From Faucicola mancuniensis (GTDB lineage Bacteria > Pseudomonadota > Gammaproteobacteria > Pseudomonadales > Moraxellaceae): a stretch of DNA of 64,000 nucleotides. The notes beneath the pieces are model-generated. The model was given only the letters and a program-made list of their open reading frames with translations, had not been told where the DNA came from and did not search any database. The DNA lies in NCBI RefSeq assembly GCF_046523945.1, contig NZ_CP171363.1, positions 1,612,001-1,676,000 of the forward strand. The letters run 5' to 3'. Both the position numbers and the translations under genes were made by a program. Of this stretch, positions 33,810 through 42,049 are shown one piece after another (the stretch's first letter is position 1; the number at the start of each line of letters is the position of its first letter).

Positions 33810-34825
33810 TCAGGCAGCAATCGGCGCAACAAGCCTTAACTTGTTCGCCGCTTTGAGCAAATTCAAACAAATCACTTTCAAACCCATTTGCCCTTTGACC
33901 TTTTCTAGCCCAAAATAACTCGCACGCTTACATCTAAATATACGATGCAAAATGGCAAAACTCTGTTCTACACGATAACGGATTTTCGCCAACTCCTTAT
34001 TGCGCTCAATATCTTCACGCATCAAAGGTTTCTTGCGATGTGCTTTACGCATAATACCGTCTACTAATTGATTTTTCTCCAAAAATTCGCGATTGGATTG
34101 ACTGTCGTAACCTTTATCCGCGTACACTTTTACACCCTGTTCAACCTTGTCCAACACGGTTTCTAAATTGTTCACATCAGATGCATTCGCTGGCGTAACG
34201 TGAATTTGCTCAATAAACCCCTCTTCATCGGTACGCGCATGAAGTTTGTAGCCCAAATACCAATGCTTGCTTTTGATTGTCCATCTTGCGTCTTTGTCTT
34301 TACTGGCGGGGGTTTGGATCACTTCTTCGTTCTCATTGATTTCAATGGATTTTTTAAGTTTTCCACCTGCAGTTTGAATAATGGTCGCGTCCACAATCGC
34401 CGTTTGCGCTTTTTCTACTTTGAGTTGATTGTGGGCTAGTTGTTGGTTGATTTGTTGGTAAAGTTCGTCTGCCAAACCTTCTTTAATCAACCAATTACGA
34501 AAGCGGTTGAGTGTGCTGTGGTCGGGTAGATTCATTTCATCTGGAAATTGGCAAAAAATGATGAAATCTAAACGCGTAACCAAACTGCGTTCCAATTCTG
34601 GGTCAGACAAACTCTATGCCATTGTCCGAGCAAAATGGCGCGGAACATCGGTAGTAACGGATAAGCAGGACGACCGCCGTTGTTGCGTACATAGTGTACT
34701 TTATGGTTGGCGAGCGTTTGTTCAATGGCTTGCCAATCCAGAAGTTGGGTGATTTTAAGTAATGGGAAACGGTCTGTGTATTGGTTCAGTAGGGTTTGGG
34801 CGGTGTGATAGAAAAAGCTGGACAT
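33810..34825 (-). pseudogene. IS1106-like transposase, frameshifted
   Basis: The first part (from 34825) reads SSFFYHTAQTLLNQYTDRFP and FRAILLGQWHR; the rest, in another frame from about 34610, reads LSDPELERSLVTRLDFI and contains the DDE domain: AIVDATIIQTAGG, VYADKGYDSQSNREF, and RYRVEQSFAILHRIF. At the junction an AG dinucleotide is duplicated (CATAGAGTTTG where CATAGTTTG keeps frame). The site lacks slippery A runs, so programmed frameshifting is unlikely. Confidence 0.9.
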
Positions 34826-34905
34826 GGAAAAATCCCCTAAATTTTTGGTAACAGAAATTTAGCGGATTTTTTGGGGTTTTGCAAAGGTTTCAGCCTGAAA
34901 ATAGT

Positions 34906-35520
34906 TTAAAACACAGACCCAGCATCTTTCGGGGTAAAGGTTCTAATGTGGCGGCAATCTGTTCCTGTGGTTTTGCAATCGGATTCTTGCTTATTGTATT
35001 CACCTTTTAGCACAGTATTGGTATAACTGAATGCGCCGTGAAATTCATATTGCCCATTGCTTAACTTGTTGCGAAACAGAGCCAGTGAGCGTGGTGGTTG
35101 AACCGCAGCAAGTTTACAATTCTTATTATGGGCATCAATTTGTTCCGCAGTTTTTAATTGAGATAAGGGTAAACCTGTATCTTTACTCACACATGAAGCT
35201 ACTGCTTTCGTTATTGATATATCAATCGTATCGTATTTGCCACTGACTGCCACGCCCCAGTTACCGCTTTGCTTGTTCATGGCTAAGAAAATAGATGTTT
35301 CTCCCAATAAATCTGCAATCGCTGTTCTAAATTGCGCTGGCAAAGTAGGCACGGCATCGCCCAATTCTACATATTCCTTAATAACCCCATTGTTATCGAT
35401 AAGAAAATATATTTGACCAATAGACACACCCCCGTCCATAGTGGAATTAACTAATCGGCGATTACCTGCTCCATCAACGATATAAGTATTAGTTACATCA
35501 CCACTACCGTTCCAAAAAAC
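34906..35520 (-). pseudogene. 5'-truncated gene of unknown function cut by the IS607-type element
   Basis: A frame of 204 codons ending at 34906 and open upstream to a TAG at the edge of the IS607-type element. It begins VFWNGSGDVTNTYIVDGAG and continues QIYFLIDNNGVIKEYVELGD, with Cys residues in ASCVSK, KNCKL, and SDCKTTGTDCRH near the end (possible disulfides). No signal or start is left. The Asn/Gly-rich front recalls secreted or pilin-like surface proteins, but I do not recognise it. The first Met (35439) is internal. Confidence 0.5.
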
Positions 35521-35665
35521 CTACCTAAATCTACCCAAGAGCAAATTTAGCGTTTTCTTCCTACTTCGCCGTTGTTTGCCTTATTCATTTGAACTTGGAC
35601 TTACATCAACTCCATAGGCTGACACGGTGGAACTCACCGCCAAAAATATTAGGTTGTTAAAACCT
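35521..35665 (-). ncRNA. candidate omegaRNA / right end of the IS607-type element
   Basis: On the minus strand, sequence overlapping and following the tnpB stop can fold (GGCGGTGAGTTCCACCG hairpin) and continues GGAGTTGATGTAAGTCC, then CGGCGAAGTAGGAAGAAAAC near the element end. A GAAG(T/C)AGGAA-like block at this position is common in TnpB guide RNAs. The segment past the element end would be the guide. Prediction from position and pattern only. Confidence 0.45.
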
Positions 35666-36800
35666 TAGTTGCATGATTTAGGATATTGATACTAGCGTTT
35701 ATATCTCTATCATGCGTAATATGGCAATTTGGGCATTGCCAATTTCTCATATTAAGTAGCAAGTTATCCAATTTATAATTACAATTGTGGCAAGTTTTTG
35801 AACTGGGATAAAATCTATCTAATTCTTTCACTGTTTTGCCCCATTGGTTCGCTTTATAAATCAGTTGTCTTTTAAATTCATAAAAACCCAAATCATTAAT
35901 CGCACGGCTAAGTTTACGGTTTTTTACCATGCCTTTGATATTTAAGTTTTCAAGACAAATCACATCATAAGACTTAACAAGGCTTGTGGTTAGCTTGTGC
36001 AAAAAGTCTTTACGAATACAACTGATTTTAAAGTGTAGCCGTGATAGCTTGGTTTTTGCCTTTTCACGGTTTTTTGAGCCTTTTTGTTTTCGGCTTAAAC
36101 TTTTTGACAGTCGTTTTAATTTGTTAAGTTTAGCTTTTAATGGCTTGGGGGCTTGGATTTTTTCACCATTTGACAAGGTGGCAAGGTCTGTAATGCCTAA
36201 ATCAATACCAACTTGTTTGTCTGTTTTGGGTTGTGGTTTGATGATGTTTTGTAATTCAACGGCAACTGATACAAACCATTTACCGCCTTGTTTAAAGATT
36301 TTGGCGGATAGGATTTTGCCTTGTAAACGCAAGTTTTCACGCATTTTAACCCAGCCTAAATTAGGGATTTTTATGCGTTTGCCGTCTATTCTAAATTGGT
36401 CGTTGGATAGGCTAAATCTGTCATTTACGCCTTTTTTTCTAAATTGTGGGTATTTGCTTTCACCTTTAAAAAAGCGTTTGAATGCGTCTCCTAGTTGTAT
36501 GATGGCAAGTTGTGGGCTACATTTGGTTACTTCGAGCATAAAGGGGAATTGTTGTCTTTTTATGCTATTTAGTTGTTTTCTAAGTTTGCCTTGTGATGGT
36601 TTGTTAAGTTTGGTTTCATCAATTTCTATGCTATTTGCTAAACATTCGTCACTGTATTTTTTGTCTTGTTCGTATTGGTTTTGCCATTCGGCTAACGCCC
36701 AGTTATAGGCAAGACGGGCTACACCGCAAGCCTTTGCAAAGTAAGTTGCTTGTTTATTCGTTGGGTCTAGGGCGATGATGTGTCCACGTATAAGGGTCAT
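35649..36800 (-). CDS. tnpB: RNA-guided nuclease TnpB (IS607-type)
   Basis: A 383-aa TnpB. RuvC residues are present: D200 in QVGIDLGITDLATL, E284 in VICLENLNIKG, and the final Asp in THDRDINASINI (D364/D366). The zinc ribbon has C337/C340 (CHNCNY) and C356/C359 (CPNCHI). The start MTLIRGHIIALDPTNKQ at 36800 fits the family; the frame is open to 36899 but that part overlaps the tnpA stub. All catalytic residues are intact, so it may still be an active RNA-guided nuclease that cuts empty target sites. Confidence 0.9.
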   Translation of the reverse strand: MTLIRGHIIALDPTNKQATYFAKACGVARLAYNWALAEWQNQYEQDKKYSDECLANSIEIDETKLNKPSQGKLRKQLNSIKRQQFPFMLEVTKCSPQLAIIQLGDAFKRFFKGESKYPQFRKKGVNDRFSLSNDQFRIDGKRIKIPNLGWVKMRENLRLQGKILSAKIFKQGGKWFVSVAVELQNIIKPQPKTDKQVGIDLGITDLATLSNGEKIQAPKPLKAKLNKLKRLSKSLSRKQKGSKNREKAKTKLSRLHFKISCIRKDFLHKLTTSLVKSYDVICLENLNIKGMVKNRKLSRAINDLGFYEFKRQLIYKANQWGKTVKELDRFYPSSKTCHNCNYKLDNLLLNMRNWQCPNCHITHDRDINASINILNHATKVLTT

Positions 36801-36801
36801 T

Positions 36802-36939
36802 CTAGTACTTATCGTAACGCCTGTGTCCTTTTGGCGTTCTTTGGGCAACAAGCATGCCACTTTTGTCCCATCTGCGTAATGTTGAGATAGATACGCCAAG
36901 TTGTTTTGATGCTTCGTTGATACTAATTAATCTATTCAT
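36802..36939 (-). pseudogene. IS607 TnpA N-terminal stub (MerR-like HTH only)
   Basis: From ATG 36939: NRLISINEASKQLGVSISTL, then RRWDKSGMLVAQRTPKGHRR and YDKY followed by TAG. This is the MerR-like DNA-binding domain that starts IS607 serine recombinases; the catalytic serine resolvase domain (about 150 residues) is absent. The stop is 1 nt from the tnpB ATG. The codons are clean, so a short HTH protein could still be made. Confidence 0.8.
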
Positions 36940-36963
36940 TTGGATATTCTAAGATAGATTTGG

Positions 36964-37302
36964 TTAGTTTTCAAGAAGCAGTTTCAAACCCCAAGAATAA
37001 GCACCATCATATAAATAATATTTATTTTTTTCTAAGCCTTGTTTGGGTGAGACGCCACGTTCTTTCAATTCTGCAATATTGCGCCCTTCTAATTTGATTA
37101 AGTAGCGATTTTTGTAATGCCATTTGAATACTTCTGGCAATGAGCATTTTCCACCAGTAACAGTACTCAATGCGGCAGCAAATGGATTGCTAGTAAAATT
37201 ATCCACAGCATCATTTACTTTTTCATATGCGCTGCAACCATTTAAACCAATCACAGCAACTAAACACAAAGAAGATAATTTTAGTAATTTAGTTTTCATC
37301 AT
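36964..37302 (-). CDS. lipoprotein of unknown function
   Basis: A 112-aa precursor with signal LLKLSSLCLVAVIGLNGC; the lipobox LNGC sets the lipidated Cys at residue 23. The mature part has SAYEKVNDAVDNFTSNPFAA, one further Cys in GGKCSLPEVF, and WHYKNRYLIKLEGRNIAELK. GGAATATT precedes the ATG pair (37302/37299). The gene ends beside the IS607-type element and may be complete. No family recognised. Confidence 0.6.
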   Translation of the reverse strand: MMKTKLLKLSSLCLVAVIGLNGCSAYEKVNDAVDNFTSNPFAAALSTVTGGKCSLPEVFKWHYKNRYLIKLEGRNIAELKERGVSPKQGLEKNKYYLYDGAYSWGLKLLLEN

Positions 37303-37389
37303 AATATTCCAAATAATTTAGATTAAGAGAGATACTACACCCAAGCTATTGTAGCGTATTTTTAATACAGCCAAATAATTTGTAAATTT

Positions 37390-37944
37390 TCAGGCAGCCT
37401 GAATGGCGGTAATTAAGCGTTTTGCGTGTTCTTTTGCCAAATCTTTTTGCCCTGCGATTTGTTCTGCTGTTTGACGAGCCGAATAACTCACGCCATTGGT
37501 ATAAACAATTGGTTGCAAATCCAAACCGCATAAAATCGCTGTGGTTTCAAACTGATAGCAAAACTCATCAACCGTATGTTTCATCACCGCATCATGCTGA
37601 TAAGCCACCGCAGGAGCACCTGTGGTAAAGGATACAATCAACTTTTTACCGCCCAGTTTTGCCGTACTACCGTGCGAAAAACCGTGCAAAAAAACATCAT
37701 CAAGCCATTTTTTCATCAAGGCTGGCATGGAATACCACGACAACGGAAATTGCCACACAATCACATCAGCATTTAACAATTCCGCTTGTTCGCTTGCCAC
37801 GTCAATGTTAAAATTGGGATAAAGTTCGTCCAATTTGCGGATTTTTGCATTTGGCAAGGCGGTTGCCACTTCGTCCAAAATGGTTTTATTGGCGATAGAG
37901 TTTTGTAAATCTGGGTGTCCAGAGATGATTAAAACGTTTTTCAT
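37390..37944 (-). CDS. NAD(P)H oxidoreductase, flavodoxin-like (KefF/MdaB family)
   Basis: A 184-aa flavodoxin-fold quinone or FMN reductase: VLIISGHPDLQNSIANKTIL (phosphate loop), VIVWQFPLSWYSMPALMKKW (flavin site, typical of the family) and SFTTGAPAVAYQ. Length is normal. It is divergent from a LysR gene (now deleted), the standard pairing for such reductases. The stop codon is formed inside an exact Kingella-type DUS (GCT GCC TGA A), so the 3' end at least came through a Kingella-like donor or was selected for uptake. Confidence 0.87.
   Translation of the reverse strand: MKNVLIISGHPDLQNSIANKTILDEVATALPNAKIRKLDELYPNFNIDVASEQAELLNADVIVWQFPLSWYSMPALMKKWLDDVFLHGFSHGSTAKLGGKKLIVSFTTGAPAVAYQHDAVMKHTVDEFCYQFETTAILCGLDLQPIVYTNGVSYSARQTAEQIAGQKDLAKEHAKRLITAIQAA
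37392..37403 (+). other. Kingella-type AG-kingDUS at the reductase stop
   Basis: Exact AGGCAGCCTGAA; together with the preceding TTTTC it forms the palindrome TTCAGGCAGCCTGAA and overlaps the last codons of the minus-strand reductase. Confidence 0.75.
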
Positions 37945-38078
37945 AAAATTTTTCTATTTAAAAAAGATAAGCATATTTTAACAGAAAACATTATAATAAC
38001 AAGATGATGAATACCTAATTCACTATTAGGTATAATTTAATAATAAAAGAGCGATTTTTGAATTCAAAAAGAGAAAAT

Positions 38079-38280
38079 ATGCAACCGATTAACAGCTCCA
38101 TTTACGGCTATCTCACTATTTTTCACGCCATTGTTAATGAAGGCTCAATCACCAACACCAGCCGATTTGGCAAAACATTGGCAAAAATTTCCGACTTTAT
38201 ATGCCTATTTTATGCAAACTCGGCAAAAATCGTTAAAAGTCAAAGTGTTTATAGAATTTTTAAAAGAAAAGTTTGGATAG
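38079..38280 (+). pseudogene. LysR-family regulator with large internal deletion
   Basis: ATG 38079 starts QPINSSIYGYLTIFHAIVNE, the first LysR HTH helix. After GSIT the reading shifts: a second frame gives TPADLAKHWQKFPTLYAYFM, then VKVFIEFLKEKFG and TAG at 38278, which is a LysR C-terminus. About 230 codons in between are missing. Its position opposite the NAD(P)H reductase suggests it once regulated that gene. Confidence 0.7.
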
Positions 38281-38369
38281 GCAGCGGACGTTTTGGCGTG
38301 GTCTGAATGCTCTTAAACTTACGCAAACTGACACCGCCAAATTTTATCAAGTTATTCAAAAGTCCAATC

Positions 38370-39473
38370 TCAAATCACAGGATTAATCGTTGGAATTTTG
38401 TTTAATTTTGCCACTTTTTTGACGTGTTCAGGATTATTTGGGTCAAAAGTTTGCACTTGCGGAGCGGTTGGCACACCTTTTTGTTGCAGGCTTTCCGAGA
38501 TTTGCCCTGCTTGAATATTTTCCCCTTCAAACACGCTTTGTTTATCATCACGATTAAGTGACAAATTTTCAAAATCAAACAATTTACGGTCGGCAAGCTG
38601 GCTTGGTGCGACGTTTTGCAATGCCCCAAAGATAGAATTTAAGCGGTTCGGATACTGTTTATCCCAATCTCTTAACATTTCGTTAATCATCGCACGTTGC
38701 AGATTTTCTTGGCTACCGCACAGATTACAAGGGATAATTGGGAATTTTTTGTAATTGGCATATTTGATGATGTCCTTTTCTTCTACATAGGCAAGCGGAC
38801 GAATTAGCACGTTTTGTTCATCGTCCGACAGTAATTTTGGTGGCATGGATTTTAGGCTACCGCCATGAAACAAATTCAAAAAGAAAGTCGCCATCATGTC
38901 ATCTCTGTGATGACCTAACGCAATTTTGGTCGCACCGATTTGTTTGGCAAAACCGTACAATGAGCCACGACGCAGGCGAGAACACGCTGAACAGTAAGTT
39001 TTTCCCTCTGGCACGATACTTTTGACGATACTATAGGTGTCTTTTTCCAAAATATAGTAGGGAATTTGGTGTTCGGTCAGATAATTTGGCAAAATATCTT
39101 CTGGAAACCCCGGTTGTTTTTGGTCAAGATTGACCGCCACCACGTCAAAGTTAATCGGTGCAATTCGCTTTAAAAACAACAACATATCAAGCAAGGTAAA
39201 ACTATCTTTCCCACCAGAAATACACGCCATCACCACGTCGCCATCTTCAATCATATTATAGTCGTGAATGGCGTGCGACACTTGACGGCGGATTTTCTTT
39301 TGTAATTTGCGAAAGCGAGCGGAGCGAATATCATCATCAAGTGGGTGTTTTTCGCCTGTTTCGGTTGCAGTTTCGGTTTCAACTTCTTCGTTTTCATCGG
39401 TTACAGGGTCGTTCATCAATGATTGGTAAGTGTCGTCTTGTTCAATGGGTGAATTTTGTTGGGTATTTGTCAT
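38370..39473 (-). CDS. ttcA: tRNA 2-thiocytidine(32) synthetase TtcA
   Basis: TtcA is an iron-sulfur ATP-pyrophosphatase that thiolates C32 of certain tRNAs. The 367-aa protein has the PP-loop ACISGGKDSFTLLDML, the Cys pair in KTYCSACSRLRRG (cluster ligands), the third ligand in IPCNLCGSQENLQR, and LGHHRDDMMATFFLNL. An acidic N-terminal extension of about 45 residues and a C-terminal tail of about 65 residues make it longer than the E. coli protein (311 aa). Monocistronic; minus strand with the permease gene upstream. Confidence 0.94.
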   Translation of the reverse strand: MTNTQQNSPIEQDDTYQSLMNDPVTDENEEVETETATETGEKHPLDDDIRSARFRKLQKKIRRQVSHAIHDYNMIEDGDVVMACISGGKDSFTLLDMLLFLKRIAPINFDVVAVNLDQKQPGFPEDILPNYLTEHQIPYYILEKDTYSIVKSIVPEGKTYCSACSRLRRGSLYGFAKQIGATKIALGHHRDDMMATFFLNLFHGGSLKSMPPKLLSDDEQNVLIRPLAYVEEKDIIKYANYKKFPIIPCNLCGSQENLQRAMINEMLRDWDKQYPNRLNSIFGALQNVAPSQLADRKLFDFENLSLNRDDKQSVFEGENIQAGQISESLQQKGVPTAPQVQTFDPNNPEHVKKVAKLNKIPTINPVI

Positions 39474-39651
39474 GGGAGAACCTTAAAAATTTTGTTATGT
39501 CATGGTTGCGTATTATAGCTGAAAATTGGCATTTGGTAAAAAGCTAATTCATGGCGTGGTTGAATTTCAGCATTTGATAAAAAGTTTGTCAAAAAAAACG
39601 ACTTTTAATATTTTACTTAAAAGTCATTTTTTTGTTTTGAATAAAATTTGG

Positions 39652-40764
39652 TTAAGGGTTATCCACCAAATTATGTTCAGTTTTTTCTTTGTAATAATCA
39701 CTTCGGATATAGGCTTGATAGGCATGGCGAGCCAATACATTTAACACCGCCGCCACAGGCAAGGCAATCAGCATACCGACAATCCCCATCAAGCTTGCCC
39801 CTGCCAACACCGCAAACATTACCCATAGTGGCGACAAGCCGATTTTATCACCCAATAATAACGGCTGTAAAATATAGCCTTCCACCGCTTGACCGACCAT
39901 AAACGCCCCCATAATCATGAACATTTTTGTCCAATCAAGTCCAAACTGAAAAAATCCTGCGATAATCGCCGCAATAAAACCAATCGTAAAGCCCAAATAC
40001 GGCACAAAACTGGCTATCCCTGCGGTCATACCGATAATCAAACCGACATTTAAGCCAATAAATTGTAACTGCACCGCATATACCGTCCCCAATAAAATCA
40101 TCACCAAAAATTGTCCCTTAACAAAGGACATCAAGGCTTCATCGCTTTCTTTGGCAATTTCGCTCACCTTGTTGACATAGGGGCGTGGAATACTGTTTTG
40201 CCAACTTTTGATACGTTCCGACCAATTATATAAAAAATAAAAACTTAAAATCGGAATTAACACGAGCACACCTGCAACATTGACAACGTTCATGCCTTGT
40301 AAAAAAATATTGTCAAACAATGTTTTGGCATCGGTGGCGTTATAATGCTCTTGCACATAGCCGAGTAGCCCTGACGACCAGTTTTTGAGCTGAATAATCG
40401 GCAAATGCACCCTTAAATGCTGTTGCACCCAGCCACGAGCGGTCTGATTATACCAATCAATCATGGACGGAATGGACGACCAAAAATCTTGTGCTTGTGT
40501 CCAAATCAAAGGCAATAGCCACCAAAGTAACATTGCAAGCCCAAAAGTAATGCCAAAATACACCACCAAAATCACCAACCAACGGCGAACTTTTAAGGTT
40601 TGTTCAATTTTGGTTACAATTGGGTTTAGTAAATAAGCAAGAACAAACGCAGAAATAAACGGCACAAGCACCATATTCAAGCGATAAATCAGATACAATA
40701 AAATGCCAATGCCTGTCAAAATAAACAGACGTGTAAAAAAAGGGTCAAAGCGATGTGATTGCAT
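39652..40764 (-). CDS. AI-2E/PerM family permease
   Basis: A 370-aa membrane protein of the AI-2E transporter family (formerly PerM/YdiK). It has an N-terminal pair of helices (LFILTGIGILLYLIYRLNMV, FISAFVLAYLLNPIV), a soluble middle domain (about 85-200), and then five or more C-terminal helices with FVPYLGFTIGFIAAIIAG and GMLIALPVAAVLNVLARH. Substrates of family members include autoinducer-2 and protons/sodium; none can be assigned here. It lies divergently from purM. Confidence 0.87.
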   Translation of the reverse strand: MQSHRFDPFFTRLFILTGIGILLYLIYRLNMVLVPFISAFVLAYLLNPIVTKIEQTLKVRRWLVILVVYFGITFGLAMLLWWLLPLIWTQAQDFWSSIPSMIDWYNQTARGWVQQHLRVHLPIIQLKNWSSGLLGYVQEHYNATDAKTLFDNIFLQGMNVVNVAGVLVLIPILSFYFLYNWSERIKSWQNSIPRPYVNKVSEIAKESDEALMSFVKGQFLVMILLGTVYAVQLQFIGLNVGLIIGMTAGIASFVPYLGFTIGFIAAIIAGFFQFGLDWTKMFMIMGAFMVGQAVEGYILQPLLLGDKIGLSPLWVMFAVLAGASLMGIVGMLIALPVAAVLNVLARHAYQAYIRSDYYKEKTEHNLVDNP

Positions 40765-40932
40765 AGGATTCTCAAATTTTTTGTTGTTTTAAATGGTTGT
40801 AATTTAGGCATTAGTTTAGGCATTTTTTAAAAAAATAGCCAGTGGCAAATGCAAAATACTACAAAATTGTGCGAAATTTTAACAAAATCACACCAAAACA
40901 AACTGATTAATGTCTTTTTCTAAAAATTTCGG

Positions 40933-40938
40933 TATAAT
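40933..40938 (+). promoter_or_regulatory. probable -10 box of purM
   Basis: TATAAT 37 nt upstream of the purM ATG in an extended context (GGTATAATGGG); no good -35 is visible. Confidence 0.5.
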
Positions 40939-40974
40939 GGGCGTATCTTTTTTAACTAATATTTTGGAAATATT

Positions 40975-42024
40975 ATGATTTCTCAAACCTCCCAATCATT
41001 AAGCTACAAAGACGCAGGCGTGGACATTGACGCAGGCGAAGCCCTTGTTTCCCGTATCAAATCGGTTGCCAAAGCCACTTCACGCAAAGAAGTGGTGGGC
41101 GGACTTGGCGGATTTGGGGCGTTATGCCGTATTCCACAAGGCTACAAATCACCGCTACTGGTATCTGGCACGGACGGCGTTGGCACAAAATTAAAATTGG
41201 CATTGGACTTTAACAAGCATGATACCATCGGTCAAGATTTGGTCGCCATGTGCGTGAACGACTTGCTTGTATGCGGTGCAGAGCCGTTGTTTTTCTTAGA
41301 TTATTACGCCACAGGCAAACTAGACGTGGACACGGCAGAGTCGGTGATTAAAGGCATTGGCGATGGCTGTCTGCTTGCCAATTGTGCGTTAATTGGTGGT
41401 GAAACTGCCGAAATGCCGGGAATGTATCAAGATGAAGATTATGATTTGGCGGGCTTTTGCGTAGGCGTGGTGGAAGAAGATGAAGTCATCACAGGCGAAA
41501 ATGTCAAAGAAGGCGATGTGTTAATTGGCATTGCGTCTAGTGGCGTGCATTCAAACGGCTATTCGCTCGTGCGTAAAGTCATGGAAGTGGCAAAAACCGA
41601 CACAAATACGGAAACCATTGACGGCAAATCTATCAAAGATGTGCTACTTGCCCCAACCAAAATCTATGTCAAATCAATCCAAGCCCTACAAAAAACGCTT
41701 GGTAATGCTAATTTGCACGCAATGGCACACATTACAGGCGGTGGCTTGACCGAAAACCTGCCACGAGTATTGCCAGATGACTTAACCGCTCAAATTGATG
41801 TCAATTCTTGGGCGTTTCCACCTGTGTTTGCGTGGCTACAAGAAAAAGGTAACATTGAGCAAATGGAGATGTACCGCACCTTTAACTGTGGCGTCGGTTT
41901 TGTGGTGGTGTTGCCAAAAGACAAAGCTGATGAAGCGATTAAACTGTTAAATGACAACGGTGAAAATGCGTGGAAATTAGGTGAGATTGTTAAACGTGAT
42001 GGCGAGGCGGTTACTTATCGTTAA
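40975..42024 (+). CDS. purM: phosphoribosylformylglycinamidine cyclo-ligase PurM
   Basis: PurM makes aminoimidazole ribotide from FGAM with ATP in purine synthesis. The 349-aa protein shows SYKDAGVDIDAGEALV, GTDGVGTKLKLALDF (ATP binding), ALIGGETAEMPGMYQ, and HITGGGLTENLPRVLP. Standard length. A small unknown gene and purN follow on the same strand; purM-purN is the common pair. Confidence 0.96.
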   Translation: MISQTSQSLSYKDAGVDIDAGEALVSRIKSVAKATSRKEVVGGLGGFGALCRIPQGYKSPLLVSGTDGVGTKLKLALDFNKHDTIGQDLVAMCVNDLLVCGAEPLFFLDYYATGKLDVDTAESVIKGIGDGCLLANCALIGGETAEMPGMYQDEDYDLAGFCVGVVEEDEVITGENVKEGDVLIGIASSGVHSNGYSLVRKVMEVAKTDTNTETIDGKSIKDVLLAPTKIYVKSIQALQKTLGNANLHAMAHITGGGLTENLPRVLPDDLTAQIDVNSWAFPPVFAWLQEKGNIEQMEMYRTFNCGVGFVVVLPKDKADEAIKLLNDNGENAWKLGEIVKRDGEAVTYR

Positions 42025-42049
42025 TCATTAAAATAAAAAAGGTGTATTT

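Larger units (their letters stand above)
33675..34891. mobile_element. IS1106-like IS5-family insertion sequence, 1217 bp
   Basis: Terminal inverted repeats GAAACCTTTGCAAAACCCC (33675-33693) and GGGGTTTTGCAAAGGTTTC (34873-34891) match perfectly. The single transposase gene runs on the minus strand and is frameshifted. A Kingella-type DUS lies inside near the 3' end of the transposase. The flanks share AGC (left AGC-A, right AGC-C), a possible 3-bp target duplication that I cannot confirm. Confidence 0.9.
35521..36955 (-). mobile_element. IS607-family element with deleted tnpA and full tnpB
   Basis: A 45-codon tnpA stub, full tnpB and a putative omegaRNA end lie between an unknown truncated gene and a lipoprotein gene. 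Ends are approximate because IS607 elements lack inverted repeats and target duplications; a short inverted motif (CTAAATCTACC near 35530, TAGATTTGG near 36954) may mark them. With no recombinase domain it cannot move by itself. Confidence 0.75.

Noticed and set aside
33810..34825. Programmed frameshift in the IS transposase
   Set aside because: The junction is an AG dinucleotide duplication without a slippery A-run, so a simple inactivating mutation is more likely.
34906..35520. Complete pilin gene
   Set aside because: No prepilin peptidase motif or N-terminal hydrophobic helix, and the 5' end is cut by the IS607-type element.
19575..37944. Integrated plasmid, prophage or ICE as the source of the accessory region
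   Set aside because: No integrase, relaxase, replication, phage structural gene or flanking att repeat was found; uptake motifs explain the mosaic better.
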